Below are positions 45,830 to 55,037 of a stretch of 64,000 nucleotides of DNA, piece after piece. The notes below the pieces were generated by a model. That model was not told the origin of the DNA. It was given only the letters and a program-made list of their open reading frames with translations, and ran no database searches. Origin of the DNA: GWF2-38-69 sp037127655 (lineage in GTDB: Bacteria > Verrucomicrobiota > Lentisphaeria > Victivallales > GWF2-38-69). The position numbers and the translations under genes are program-made. Numbering within the stretch: the first letter of the stretch is position 1; each line of letters starts with the position of its first letter. The stretch is taken from assembly GCA_037127655.1 (NCBI GenBank), contig JBAXXY010000001.1, positions 1-64,000 of the forward strand, written 5' to 3'.

Positions 45830-47746
45830 CTACTTAACTTGGATAGACAAGAATGGTGGCACCGGGCAATCCAGCATACTGCCTATTGCTCTGAGAAGTT
45901 CAGCTTCTTCGATTTTTATCTCATTATCGGCGATAATGCACGACACACACCCGTCAAAAACTAATCTCCTAATCATAGGAGAGGCTAAAGCTAGTTCAGT
46001 CAAAGCGTAGTCCAGAACTTTCAGATTACACTCAGATGCTGGTTTTATAGTTAAGTTCCCAATACTTAATTTCTCTGATGCCTTTTCAAAGACTTCCTTA
46101 GCATCTTCAGGAGTAGAAGCGTTCCAATAAGCTAAGCATGAGAGCAGTTCTTCGCATCTTGGAATCAGAAGACAGATATCTTTGTATTTAATAGAAGGTT
46201 CTTTGGTTTTATTAAAAAACGGATCCAGATTCCTGTAGAGTATCTTACCGACACAATATTCAAAAAGCGTGATGTTGTTATCTGCTTTGATCAAATATTC
46301 TACTGTCTGGATAAACTCTTTATATTTCTTCAAATCCATTGTTTTTAGTGATGGAATTGCCATGTCTATCATGGGCAAGCGCAGACCTAGCCATGTTTGA
46401 GCCACACTGTCTGATAATTTAAGAGTTTCATCATAAATGTATGGTTCAACTCTTTCTTTAAGCCCAGACAATTGCAAACTCTTGGCTTCCTGAGAACCAC
46501 TCAATAGCATAGCGTAAATGACAGCCATTGCTCCAAAATAGTCTCTCATTGCTTCTTTAATATTTTCAGGCATCTGAGAATGCAGAAATGAGGCATATTT
46601 AAGGTGTTCTGAAGTGAATGCTCCGACCTGCCCAACGACTTCATTGACTTTTATAGAAGACTGAGAAGCTCCCGAAAAAGAAGCAAATGAAGCATCTGAA
46701 TGAATAGCAGTCTGAGAATAATGAGCATCATCAGGCAGAACTGAACCGTTTACCCGCTTTATTCTTTCTTCAAGGGGCGGGTGAGTCGCAAAAAGCCCGT
46801 CAAGAAAAGATGTAAAACTCTTGGCAAAAAACATGTGGCTCATTTCCTGCGCCCTTGGAGTTTCGAGAGTTGAACTCGATGATGCTCTGCCGATTTTCCT
46901 CAAAGCTCCGCTTATTCCTGACGGGTTACGAGTGAATTGCACAGATGAGGCGTCAGCCAGAAATTCTCTCTGGCGGGACACTGCCGCTTTAATTATATTT
47001 GCAAAGAAAACTCCGATGTACCCTACGACCATTATAAGCAAACCAACCAAAGGCAGCGGATTTCCGCCTTTTTTCTTGCCAGACGAACTACTGCTGCTCG
47101 AAGCAGTACAGCGCATCAGCCAATAGCCAATCATAGTGATTACCAGTATGCCGTTTAGAACTCCCATGAGCTTGATATTAAGCCTCATATCACCGTTAAG
47201 AATATGGCTGAATTCATGAGCTATGACGCCCTGGAGTTCGTCGCGGTTCAATTGCTTCACGCATCCTCTGGTAACGCCTACTACAGCGTTCTTGTGAGAA
47301 AATCCTGCGGCAAAAGCATTTATGCCCATTTCCCTATCCATGATATAAACAGGAGGTACAGGCAAACCCGATGCAATAGCCATTTCTTCTACGATATTGA
47401 GTATTTTCCTCTCGTCAGGATCACTAGTCCCATGTGAAATGGGCGTGCCTCCAAGCATCGAAGCTACCGTAGCTCCGCCGCCTGATGCAAGCTCAATTAC
47501 TTTGTATGTGGTTCCACTTATAACAATAAATAAGGTTGCGCCCGTAACACAGAGGAAAAGTTCTAGATGCCAAAGCCTTTCAGGAATAAATTTATGAGAA
47601 CCAGTGACGCCTGCCTGGTCTCCCAAAAAGACCAATGCAAACACTGCGTAAATAGCCGCGATTATCAAAATTACAGTAATTACATAATAAAATACCAGAA
47701 GGGTTGTGTTGCGCCTGGCTCTGTCCTGATGAGCAAAAAAATCCAT
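45830..47746 (-). CDS. HtpX-like M48 metalloprotease with long C-terminal region
   Basis: 638 residues. Membrane segments lie about 16-40 and 62-80 and again near 190-250. The zinc site is VIAHEFSHILNGD (H177, E178, H181) with the third ligand Glu in RQREFLADAS, near residue 265. The active-site half ends with THPPLEERIKRVN. The remaining 280 residues, rich in helices, are unrecognised and about double the family's usual length. It should cleave misfolded or short-lived membrane proteins. It follows lemA by about 60 nt, a known genomic pairing. Confidence 0.85.
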   Translation of the reverse strand: MDFFAHQDRARRNTTLLVFYYVITVILIIAAIYAVFALVFLGDQAGVTGSHKFIPERLWHLELFLCVTGATLFIVISGTTYKVIELASGGGATVASMLGGTPISHGTSDPDERKILNIVEEMAIASGLPVPPVYIMDREMGINAFAAGFSHKNAVVGVTRGCVKQLNRDELQGVIAHEFSHILNGDMRLNIKLMGVLNGILVITMIGYWLMRCTASSSSSSSGKKKGGNPLPLVGLLIMVVGYIGVFFANIIKAAVSRQREFLADASSVQFTRNPSGISGALRKIGRASSSSTLETPRAQEMSHMFFAKSFTSFLDGLFATHPPLEERIKRVNGSVLPDDAHYSQTAIHSDASFASFSGASQSSIKVNEVVGQVGAFTSEHLKYASFLHSQMPENIKEAMRDYFGAMAVIYAMLLSGSQEAKSLQLSGLKERVEPYIYDETLKLSDSVAQTWLGLRLPMIDMAIPSLKTMDLKKYKEFIQTVEYLIKADNNITLFEYCVGKILYRNLDPFFNKTKEPSIKYKDICLLIPRCEELLSCLAYWNASTPEDAKEVFEKASEKLSIGNLTIKPASECNLKVLDYALTELALASPMIRRLVFDGCVSCIIADNEIKIEEAELLRAIGSMLDCPVPPFLSIQVK

Positions 47747-47807
47747 AATAGCTTATGTGTAAGTTAGTTAATATTAGACAAGAGTATTAAAGCCTAACGC
47801 CTATAGC

Positions 47808-48392
47808 TTAAAACTTTACTTTTACTGCTTCGCGTTCTTCTTCATTTTTTATCTCAAAAAGGACAGCCTCAGTAAAGCCGAAAGGTTTTGCAATCAACAG
47901 GCTGGGAAATGTTTCACAGGCAGTGTTGTACTGCATTACAGCATCGTTATAAGCCTGTCTTGCGAAGGAAACTTTGTTTTCGGTAGAAGAGAGTTCTTCC
48001 ATGAGCTGAGCGATAGTCTGATTGGCTTTCAGGTCGGGATACTGTTCGAAAACCGCCAGAAGTTTATTCATAGCTCCAGAGAGAACGCCTTCAGTTCCAA
48101 TTAATTCTTTTATTTTGGACGAATCGTTTGGATTGGTGGCGGCATTATTGTTGGCAGTGATGGCCTGATTGCGGGCTTTTACGACATTTTCTAAAGTCTC
48201 TTTTTCATGCTTAAGATAAGCTTTGGCTGTTTCGACCAGATTCGGAATGAGGTCGTAGCGACGCTTTAACTGAACATCAATCTGAGCAAAACCATTCTTC
48301 CATCTGTTCCTGAGCGCGACAAGTTTGTTGTAAATGGATACAAAAAGAAGGATGATGATTACGATTACTACGAGAATTATTATCAGGGTCAT
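47808..48392 (-). CDS. lemA: LemA family membrane protein
   Basis: 194 residues. An N-terminal membrane helix (IIILVVIVIIILLFVSIYNKL) is followed by the four-helix LemA fold with RWKNGFAQIDVQLKRRYDLI and NLVETAKAYLKHEKE. The start at 48392 has AGGAG 7-8 nt upstream; an in-frame ATG 29 codons earlier is rejected because the helix would then be internal. Function is unknown, but LemA is repeatedly found with HtpX-like proteases, as here. Confidence 0.9.
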   Translation of the reverse strand: MTLIIILVVIVIIILLFVSIYNKLVALRNRWKNGFAQIDVQLKRRYDLIPNLVETAKAYLKHEKETLENVVKARNQAITANNNAATNPNDSSKIKELIGTEGVLSGAMNKLLAVFEQYPDLKANQTIAQLMEELSSTENKVSFARQAYNDAVMQYNTACETFPSLLIAKPFGFTEAVLFEIKNEEEREAVKVKF

Positions 48393-48553
48393 TTTAGCTC
48401 TCCTATTTTTATAGTTTAGTTGAAAAACATACCAATATAATAAATAGCCGAAAAAATAAGTCTTGACAAGAGCATGCACGAGGGAATGATTAAAACCTAT
48501 GAAAATGACTCAAACTACAAAAAAATATAGTTAACTTGAAATTACTTTTCTAG

Positions 48554-48581
48554 TTGACTTTAAGAGTTAAATATTTAGAAT
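48554..48581 (+). promoter_or_regulatory. Sigma-70 type promoter of amt
   Basis: TTGACT (48554-48559), a 16-nt spacer and TAGAAT (48576-48581) precede the amt start by about 53 nt. The -10 differs from TATAAT at one position and the -35 from TTGACA at one. No sigma-54 site is visible here, although ammonium transporters are often nitrogen-regulated. Confidence 0.6.
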
Positions 48582-48634
48582 CACTCATGATTCACAATAT
48601 GCTTCTATTTTAAATCAATAAAAAGGAACTATCT

Positions 48635-49855
48635 ATGGGACAAATTAATGCGGGCGACACAGCTTTCATTCTTATCAGCGCGGCGCTGGTATGCTTGATG
48701 ACACCGGGTCTGGCTTTCTTCTACGGAGGACTTGTCAGAAGAAAAAATGTATTGACAATCATGATGCAGAACTTTATTGCAATGGGCGTAGTTACAACTA
48801 TCTGGGTCATTTGCGGGTTTAGTCTTGCCTTTGGACATGGAGACGGCGTAGTAGGGAATATAACCCAGTATTTCATGCTCAATAATGTCGGGTTTATGCC
48901 CAATGCTGACCATGGAGCCACTATTCCTTTCCTTGCCTTTTTTTCTTATCAGGAAATGTTTGCTGTAATAACTCCGGCTCTAATAACAGGAGCCTTTGCA
49001 GACAGAGTGACATTTAAAAGTTATCTGGTGTTTTTAGTTTTCTGGAGTTTCCTTGTTTATATACCATTTACTCACTCTCTATGGGGCGGCGGTTTTCTTC
49101 AGAAAATGGGAGTTGTGGATTTCGCAGGAGGCATAGTAGTGCATGTGAGCGCTGGTATGGCAGCTCTGGCTTCTGTTATCTATGTAGGCAGAAGACATGT
49201 CAAGCCAGGTGAAAGCCTAGAGCCTCATAATGTTATGTATGTAGCTCTTGGTACTGGACTCTTGTGGTTCGGTTGGTTTGGCTTTAATGCCGGAAGCGCG
49301 CTTGGAGCCAATGGAATTGCGGCTCACGCATTTGTTAATACAGATATTTCCGGCTCGGTAGCAATGCTTACATGGCTGGCTATTTCATGGTTTAGAGAAG
49401 GTCGTCCTAGCCTGATCGGGGCAATGACAGGAGCAGTGGCAGGTTTGGCCGCGATAACTCCATGTGCCGGGTATGTTCCGTCATGGGCGGCATTTATCAT
49501 AGGAATATTGTCCGGGGTGGGCTGTTTCTATGCCGTTCGACTCAGAATCAGAATCGGATGGGATGATGCTCTGGATGTATGGGGAGTTCACGGGGTAGGC
49601 GGAATATTAGGTTCGATTCTCGTGGGCGTCTTTGCATTCAAGGAAATAAATGGAGTAAGCGGTCTTCTTGACGGTAATCCTTATCAACTTTGGATCCAGA
49701 TTTTCGCAGTAGTCATTACGGCTATTTATGCTTTTATAGCTACTTTGGCAATACTCTGGGTAGTTAATAAAATTGTACCGGTCCGTGTTCCTGATGATAT
49801 AGAAGAACAGGGCCTTGACCAGGCTATTCTTGGAGAAACTGCCTATCGTTCTTAA
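48635..49855 (+). CDS. amt: Ammonium transporter Amt
   Basis: 406 residues with eleven expected membrane helices. Motifs are MTPGLAFFYGGLVRRKN and MQNFIAMG near the N terminus. The pore twin histidines are in GGIVVHVSAGMAAL and GVHGVGGILGS. No glnK/glnB gene is next to it, which is unusual because PII regulators often accompany amt. It ends 6 nt before the atpG stop of the convergent ATPase operon. Confidence 0.95.
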   Translation: MGQINAGDTAFILISAALVCLMTPGLAFFYGGLVRRKNVLTIMMQNFIAMGVVTTIWVICGFSLAFGHGDGVVGNITQYFMLNNVGFMPNADHGATIPFLAFFSYQEMFAVITPALITGAFADRVTFKSYLVFLVFWSFLVYIPFTHSLWGGGFLQKMGVVDFAGGIVVHVSAGMAALASVIYVGRRHVKPGESLEPHNVMYVALGTGLLWFGWFGFNAGSALGANGIAAHAFVNTDISGSVAMLTWLAISWFREGRPSLIGAMTGAVAGLAAITPCAGYVPSWAAFIIGILSGVGCFYAVRLRIRIGWDDALDVWGVHGVGGILGSILVGVFAFKEINGVSGLLDGNPYQLWIQIFAVVITAIYAFIATLAILWVVNKIVPVRVPDDIEEQGLDQAILGETAYRS

Positions 49856-49861
49856 TGCTAT

Positions 49862-50731
49862 TTAAGTAGAGCCTGAGATAATATCAAAGAGCTCTTCATC
49901 TATGGAATCCTGACGAACTCTATTGAAGATGCCTCCAAGCTCTTCAAGGAGTTCGTTTATATTTTTCTCTGCTCTCTGCATGGCAGCTAAACGAGCGGCA
50001 TTTTCGCTCATCAGCGATTCCGCACATGCCTTAAAAAACGAAACGAATAGATATTCTCTTATCATGGCAAGAAAGTTTTGCTCCTTATTCCCAACAACTT
50101 CAGGAAGATTTACCGAAGGCCATTTTATTGCAGAAATATCAGATAGCCATTTGTCGTCAAGAGGGAGCAATTTCTGAACTGCAGGCTCATAAATAGAACC
50201 GTTCCCTGGTCGGTTGTGAAAAACATATAGCTGCGAATTTATATTTTTTGAACGGTACTTATCGCATTTGATAAGAATATTAGAACTTAGCGGAGTAATT
50301 GCATTTACTGACGAAGGGACATCAAATCTCCCGGCAAGTGGAATGCCGGCATCATCAAGGCGGGCGTAAATTCGTTCACCGACAGCCCAGACATATTTAT
50401 CACAGGAAAATGGTTTAAGGGTTTTGACTACGAAATCAGCAAGCGAATCATTAAACTGCCCGACAAGTCCCTGATCTGAACCAAATACAATTACGCCAAT
50501 TGAATCGGAAACTTTGTTCCTTTTTTTCTCTACTTGAGAGTTCAATATATCCCCGCCAAGGCATACGAAGAGTCCATATCTAACAGTCTGATAATAGTCT
50601 TTCAGGGAAGCCACAGCTGTTTCGTACTGACCAATATTTGAAGCGGCCAGAATCTTCATAGTCCTAACTACTGACTCAAGTTTTCTTGCACTGTTTATTT
50701 TTCGGCTTATAGCTCCAAGTGTTTCGCTCAT
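49862..50731 (-). CDS. atpG: N-ATPase gamma subunit
   Basis: 289 residues. The central-stalk rotor subunit has long coiled-coil helices at both ends: N-terminal AISRKINSARKLESVVRTMKI and C-terminal AARLAAMQRAEKNINELL. It is the last gene of the nine-gene operon, 0 nt after atpA. A typical gamma subunit has 280-300 residues. It is more diverged from housekeeping F-type gamma than atpA and atpD are, as expected for N-ATPases. Confidence 0.93.
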   Translation of the reverse strand: MSETLGAISRKINSARKLESVVRTMKILAASNIGQYETAVASLKDYYQTVRYGLFVCLGGDILNSQVEKKRNKVSDSIGVIVFGSDQGLVGQFNDSLADFVVKTLKPFSCDKYVWAVGERIYARLDDAGIPLAGRFDVPSSVNAITPLSSNILIKCDKYRSKNINSQLYVFHNRPGNGSIYEPAVQKLLPLDDKWLSDISAIKWPSVNLPEVVGNKEQNFLAMIREYLFVSFFKACAESLMSENAARLAAMQRAEKNINELLEELGGIFNRVRQDSIDEELFDIISGST

Positions 50732-52255
50732 CTAACGCTTCCTGAAGGGTTCTATTGAGTCTAGGGCAATTTGTTTAATCAAAGTCATGTCAGATTCTGT
50801 CATCGCTTCATTTGCAAGAATCCGTGCTGTAATTTCCTGTGGCATTTTTTCAGAGGTTTCGCATAAAGAGTGACCTGCTTTTCGGATGTTTTCTATCGGA
50901 ACATCATCAAAAAAGTTTTCGCTTAAAGCTAGAAGAACTATTATCTGGGTTACCACGCTCATCGGATGATATATAATCTGTTTCAGGCATTCGCGAATTC
51001 GTTTGCCGTGTTCAATTATTTTTCTGGTATTAGGATCAAGGCGAGTTCCAAATCTTGAAAACGCTTCAAGTTCTTCAAACTGCGCATAAGACAGTTTCAG
51101 ACTGCCTGCCACGGAGCGATAGGCATTTAACTGAGCTTTGCCGCCGACACGAGATACAGACTTATTAACATCTACAGCGGGGAGTATCCCAAGTTCAAAT
51201 AGAGTTGGAGATAGATATATCTGACCGTCAGTGATAGAAATCAGGTTTGTCGGGATATAAGCAGATATGTTTTGAGCTTCTGTTTCAATTATAGGCAATG
51301 CTGTAAGAGAACCTCCACCAAGCTCTTTCTTAAGATGAGTCGATCGTTCCAGTAAACGCGAGTGGATGTAGAAAACATCACCTGGATAAGCTTCGCGTCC
51401 GGGTGGCCTGCGAAGAAGCAGTGAGAGTTCTCTATAAGCTCTGGCATGATGAGTTAGGTCATCATAAACTATTAGCACATCTCGTCCTTTCTCCATGAAA
51501 TATTCGGCAATGCTTGTAGCAGCGTAAGGAGCAATAAACTGCAATCCGGCGGCATCATTGCCTTCAGCCACAACTATCACGCTGTAATCCATTGCCTCTT
51601 TCTCTCTAAGTTTGGCAATCACCTGAGCAAGGGCTGAAGTTCGCTGTCCTATAACGCAATAGACGCAAATAACATCTTGTCCTTTCTGATTGATGATAGT
51701 ATCAAGCGCTATGGCTGTTTTTCCTGTCTGCCTGTCTCCAAGAATCAACTCCCTTTGTCCCCGTCCTATCGGAATCATGGAATCAATGACTTTCAATCCA
51801 GTTTGAAGCGGTTTTGTGACGCCTTCCCGGTCAATAATCGGCGGTGCAGTGCGCTCAATAGGCAGTCTCTCATGAGCTATTATAGGTTTCCCACCATCAA
51901 GTGGAGTTCCAAGTGGATTTATAACTCGTCCGATCAGACTATCTCCGACTGCCACATCCATCACTCTTGAGGTTCTCTCAACTATTGATCCTGCCTGTAA
52001 ACCCTGATAATCCCCAAGAAGAACTACACCCAGTTCATTTTCATCAATATCTAAAACTATACCACTCAAGCCATCAGGAAAATTCACGATTTCCTCAAGG
52101 AAAACTCCAGGCAAACCCGACACCTTTGCAATGCCATTTGAAACGCTGACGACATGTCCTATTTCGCTGACTTCCATTTGGGGCGAATAAGAGTCGCATT
52201 TCTGTGCAATATTCTCAAATGCATTATGATATGTGCTTTTAAGGTTATTAGACAT
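50732..52255 (-). CDS. atpA: N-ATPase alpha subunit
   Basis: 507 residues. Walker A is GDRQTGKTA and the P-loop-adjacent MIPIGRGQREL is standard. The catalytic-interface arginine region reads SISDGQIYLS. It is the non-catalytic nucleotide-binding subunit of the hexamer. It lies between atpF (5 nt gap) and atpG. The N-terminal extension of F-type alpha is somewhat short, consistent with contact to a different peripheral stalk. Confidence 0.95.
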   Translation of the reverse strand: MSNNLKSTYHNAFENIAQKCDSYSPQMEVSEIGHVVSVSNGIAKVSGLPGVFLEEIVNFPDGLSGIVLDIDENELGVVLLGDYQGLQAGSIVERTSRVMDVAVGDSLIGRVINPLGTPLDGGKPIIAHERLPIERTAPPIIDREGVTKPLQTGLKVIDSMIPIGRGQRELILGDRQTGKTAIALDTIINQKGQDVICVYCVIGQRTSALAQVIAKLREKEAMDYSVIVVAEGNDAAGLQFIAPYAATSIAEYFMEKGRDVLIVYDDLTHHARAYRELSLLLRRPPGREAYPGDVFYIHSRLLERSTHLKKELGGGSLTALPIIETEAQNISAYIPTNLISITDGQIYLSPTLFELGILPAVDVNKSVSRVGGKAQLNAYRSVAGSLKLSYAQFEELEAFSRFGTRLDPNTRKIIEHGKRIRECLKQIIYHPMSVVTQIIVLLALSENFFDDVPIENIRKAGHSLCETSEKMPQEITARILANEAMTESDMTLIKQIALDSIEPFRKR

Positions 52256-52260
52256 AAAAT

Positions 52261-53022
52261 TTAAACCTTTCCATCAATTAAATTCTCCAGGTTGTTTTCT
52301 AACTCGCTGACATACTTGGATATGCTCCAGCTTAGTTTGTAGCCTCCGACGACAAGTTCTACGCCACTGATAATATCAGGAGCTGTTTCATATCCAAAAG
52401 CGAGCTCTGCGGCAAGTAGATTATTAACAGCAAGCTCAATTACGGTTATACTCTGTGAAGAAAGCTTAAAAGCGCTGATGATTAAAATATCGCTGTCTGA
52501 AGAAGCAACAGCACTGATCAATTTTTCTTTCTCAATGTCTTCCAATGTATTGAGTCTCTTGATAAAGACCTGAACTATTGACTCTTCGAGATTCGTATCA
52601 GCAAGTTCAGACAATGTTTTTCTGGCTATCGCAAAAACTTCTTCCTGGATTTCTCTGTTGATTTCCTGATTAAGGCTCTGATGTTCGACTAGAAGCGACT
52701 CCATGTATTTTGAGCGAATTGATTCAGATTCTTTTCTTAGGTCTTCAAGAAGTTTGCCTTTCTCGGCGGCAACTTCTTTAGTAACCTTAGTTTTAAGATC
52801 TTTGACTTCATTGTCAAACAAATCATTTCTGTACTGAAATTCATCCCGTTCTTTTTGAGCTTCAGCTTTCATCTTTACTCCCTCGCTAAGCTCGAAAGAA
52901 ATTTTCTTTTCCCGTTCATCAAGGGCTTTGAGAATGGGCTTGTAAAGATATCGTTTCAGCAACCACACAAGAATGAGGAAGTTGATTATCTGAGCTATGA
53001 CTGTAAAGGTATCAATGAGCAT
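52261..53022 (-). CDS. atpF: N-ATPase b subunit with delta-like tail
   Basis: 253 residues, longer than the usual 160 of F-type b. One N-terminal membrane helix (FTVIAQIINFLILVWLLKRYL) and a long coiled coil (about 35-150) precede a C-terminal domain. The end reads GVELVVGGYKLSWSISKYVSELE, like the C-terminal strands of the delta subunit (OSCP). No separate atpH is present in the operon. A b-delta-like fusion is the established arrangement of N-ATPases. This protein would anchor the stator. Confidence 0.9.
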   Translation of the reverse strand: MLIDTFTVIAQIINFLILVWLLKRYLYKPILKALDEREKKISFELSEGVKMKAEAQKERDEFQYRNDLFDNEVKDLKTKVTKEVAAEKGKLLEDLRKESESIRSKYMESLLVEHQSLNQEINREIQEEVFAIARKTLSELADTNLEESIVQVFIKRLNTLEDIEKEKLISAVASSDSDILIISAFKLSSQSITVIELAVNNLLAAELAFGYETAPDIISGVELVVGGYKLSWSISKYVSELENNLENLIDGKV

Positions 53023-53025
53023 TTA

Positions 53026-53307
53026 TCAGCCTCCGCCAGCCTTTCCAATGAAGTGGTTCCAGAAAGGGTTGGCAAAAATCAGAATCATTGATATGACGAA
53101 ACAGTATATCGCCGTGGACTCTATCATCGCCAGACCTACAAAGAGCGTCCTTGTGACAGTAGCGGAAGAATCAGGCTGTTGCGCGATTGATCTCAATGCT
53201 GAAGCAATCGCTATTCCTTCGCTTATCGCCGGTGTAACGCATCCGATACATGTTGTAATCCCTGAAATTACGATTGAGGCAACTGCTATAATTGTACTGC
53301 TATCCAT
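53026..53307 (-). CDS. atpE: N-ATPase c subunit, two-carboxylate type
   Basis: 93 residues forming a two-helix hairpin. The first helix carries E30 (TPAISEGIAIASAL). The loop is AQQP. The second helix carries the ion-binding E63-S64-T65 and Y68 (AMIESTAIYCF). These match the Na+-binding Q32, E65, S66, T67, Y70 pattern of Ilyobacter, except that Q32 is Glu. The two-carboxylate motif occurs in Fusobacterium Na+ rotors and in N-ATPases, one of which is known to be proton-coupled. The start at 53307 has AGGAG 8 nt upstream; the longer ORF adds a polar 12-residue N terminus with no ribosome site. The ion therefore remains open. Confidence 0.93.
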   Translation of the reverse strand: MDSSTIIAVASIVISGITTCIGCVTPAISEGIAIASALRSIAQQPDSSATVTRTLFVGLAMIESTAIYCFVISMILIFANPFWNHFIGKAGGG

Positions 53308-53332
53308 AATACGGTCTCCTTTTTTGTGTTTA

Positions 53333-54004
53333 TTATTCTCCATCGACCATGGTGGCGGCCGTTATAAAAACTGCAGCAAGAACGCTGAAAATATAGGCTT
53401 GAACTGATCCAATCAGCAAGCCAAGTAATGTCATGAATATCGGGAAGAAAAACGGCGTAATAGTTATCAGAATCGCCAGAATCATTACACCGCTCATCAT
53501 GTTGCCAAATAGACGCACTGCCAGAGCAAGCGAGCGCGTAAATTCGCTTATGATGTGAAATGGAAGCATTATTATTGTCGGTTTCAGATAAGACTTTAGA
53601 TAAGATGGCAAACCTTGTTTTGCTATTCCGAAAATGGGCACTGACACAAATACGCATATTGCCAGCGCCGCCGTAGTTGACAATGAGCCTGTCGGAGGTT
53701 CATAAAACGGAATTATAGTACACAAATTTGAAGCGAAAATATAAAGAAAAAGCGTGCCTATAAATCCTATATAAACCTCAGATTTCTTTAACCCTATTCC
53801 TTCAATCTGTTTCTTGATATTTGTAACTATTACTTCAAGCAAACTTTGCCACCGTGAAACACGGATAGTTCCGGATAGTTTTCGAGTGATGAGTTTTGCT
53901 CCAATAGCCAAAACAGCCATAAGAATCCAAGTATAGAGAATCGTGGCATTAATCTTTATAAAATCATATTGCCAGAAAATAATTTCATCAGGGCTTATGT
54001 GCAT
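53333..54004 (-). CDS. atpB: N-ATPase a subunit
   Basis: 223 residues with five to six membrane helices. The essential arginine lies in SEFTRSLALAVRLFGNMMSG (Arg of the SLALAVRLFGNM motif). PFYEPPTGSLSTTAALAI and the N-terminal HISPDEIIFWQYDFIKINATI are characteristic of N-type a subunits. The start at 54004 has GAGG 7 nt upstream and overlaps the end of atpR by 17 nt; an upstream ATG at 54082 would run through atpR. It ends about 25 bp before atpE. Confidence 0.93.
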   Translation of the reverse strand: MHISPDEIIFWQYDFIKINATILYTWILMAVLAIGAKLITRKLSGTIRVSRWQSLLEVIVTNIKKQIEGIGLKKSEVYIGFIGTLFLYIFASNLCTIIPFYEPPTGSLSTTAALAICVFVSVPIFGIAKQGLPSYLKSYLKPTIIMLPFHIISEFTRSLALAVRLFGNMMSGVMILAILITITPFFFPIFMTLLGLLIGSVQAYIFSVLAAVFITAATMVDGE

Positions 54005-54308
54005 TGTCCGCCTCGTTGCTATTATTATTGCTCTTTTCAGACTCTGGTTTTGTAAACCGTGTAACAATAAACTTGGCTGCAATAAACCCTGTCAAACACC
54101 CCAAAATCCTTTTCCAGCTTCCCTGTGATACATAATAAAACCCAACCAGAACAACGCATATTCTGATTATCAGGCTCGATAACATCAATAAAGCCGGGTG
54201 TTTGGAGGTTATGCTTGTCTTTATTGTCCACCATAAACCGCCAAAAAAGAACAGCCCCAGAATAAGACCGCAGATGGCTGACAAAATTATAAACGCTACT
54301 TCATTCAT
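53988..54308 (-). CDS. atpR: N-ATPase-specific subunit AtpR
   Basis: 106 residues with three membrane helices. It reads LGLFFFGGLWWTIKT near the N terminus and IIRICVVLVGFYYV with a conserved membrane Arg (R49). WKRILGCLTGFIAAKFIVTR follows. These match the AtpR family, found only in N-ATPase operons. The Arg may interact with the c ring during assembly. It overlaps atpB by 17 nt and follows atpQ by 1 nt. Its presence is the strongest single marker of an N-type enzyme. Confidence 0.93.
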   Translation of the reverse strand: MNEVAFIILSAICGLILGLFFFGGLWWTIKTSITSKHPALLMLSSLIIRICVVLVGFYYVSQGSWKRILGCLTGFIAAKFIVTRFTKPESEKSNNNSNEADNAHKP

Positions 54309-54309
54309 C

Positions 54310-54639
54310 TTACTTCTTGTTTCCCTTCTTAATTTCTTTTTCTTCTCTGGATATCCAATGCCATGCCCAGACGCATCCTATGACCAAACCAGCCACCAGT
54401 AAAGCCAGAGTCCATGAATGCTTTATGGGATAATTCTTGTCTAGCCACATCCCCAGAAGCGCACCTGCTACTGTAGGCGCGGCTACTGACCAACCAACCA
54501 AACCGAACAAAGCCAACCCCGACCATGCGTTTTTTCCTGGATTATTCTTTGTTCGAAGTTTTAAATCCTCTTTTCTTCCAACTTCCTCGCTCAGTAAAGT
54601 TTTTTGATTTTGGTTTTCTTCTTTTTTATCACTTTTCAT
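54310..54639 (-). CDS. atpQ: N-ATPase-specific subunit AtpQ (AtpI-like)
   Basis: 109 residues. A polar N terminus of about 35 residues precedes two membrane helices (LALFGLVGWSVAAPTVAGALLG and WTLALLVAGLVIGCVWAWHW). The family is related to AtpI/F1-F0 assembly protein 1. The start at 54639 has GGAG 7 nt upstream and overlaps the atpC stop by 11 nt. The longer ORF start at 54666 lacks a ribosome site. Confidence 0.9.
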   Translation of the reverse strand: MKSDKKEENQNQKTLLSEEVGRKEDLKLRTKNNPGKNAWSGLALFGLVGWSVAAPTVAGALLGMWLDKNYPIKHSWTLALLVAGLVIGCVWAWHWISREEKEIKKGNKK

Positions 54640-55036
54640 GGCGAAACTCCATAAATTTTCTGGCAAAGGCGCTCTCGAGTTTTGCCAATGACACCCGAGT
54701 GCTCTTTTCAGATTCAGTCAGGTTTTTAAACTCTTTTTCAATCGTCTCTCTAAGTTTGCCGAGGTCCACTCCGCCGATGGCATTACGAACTGAAATAAAA
54801 ACTTCCGCTCCTGCTTTGACGATCACTCCTTCATCCACAGCTACGAATATCTCTTCGCCATTTTTTGTTTCGTATGTCAACAACCCAGGAACGAGTTTGC
54901 TTGCGCAATCCAACCTATGCGGAAGAATCCCCATGCAACCATCGGCAGTTTCAACAACTATGCGCTTAACTTCTTTCACATCGGCAAAGATTCTGTATGG
55001 CAAAATTATTTTTAGATTTATGAATTCTGTTTCCAT
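54629..55036 (-). CDS. atpC: N-ATPase epsilon subunit
   Basis: 135 residues. The N-terminal beta-sandwich reads FINLKIILPYRIFADVKEV and ILPHRLDCASKLVPG. A short helical hairpin follows. The start at 55036 has AAGGTG overlapping the end of atpD; the stop of atpD is 2 nt upstream. It binds the rotor shaft and may regulate ATP hydrolysis. Confidence 0.9.
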   Translation of the reverse strand: METEFINLKIILPYRIFADVKEVKRIVVETADGCMGILPHRLDCASKLVPGLLTYETKNGEEIFVAVDEGVIVKAGAEVFISVRNAIGGVDLGKLRETIEKEFKNLTESEKSTRVSLAKLESAFARKFMEFRHEK

Positions 55037-55037
55037 A

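Noticed and set aside
45821..45865. CCGGTGCC/GGCACCGG inverted repeat at the end of the M48 gene
   Set aside because: The 8-bp arms are 29 nt apart with no T-tract and one arm overlaps coding sequence, so chance is more likely than a terminator.
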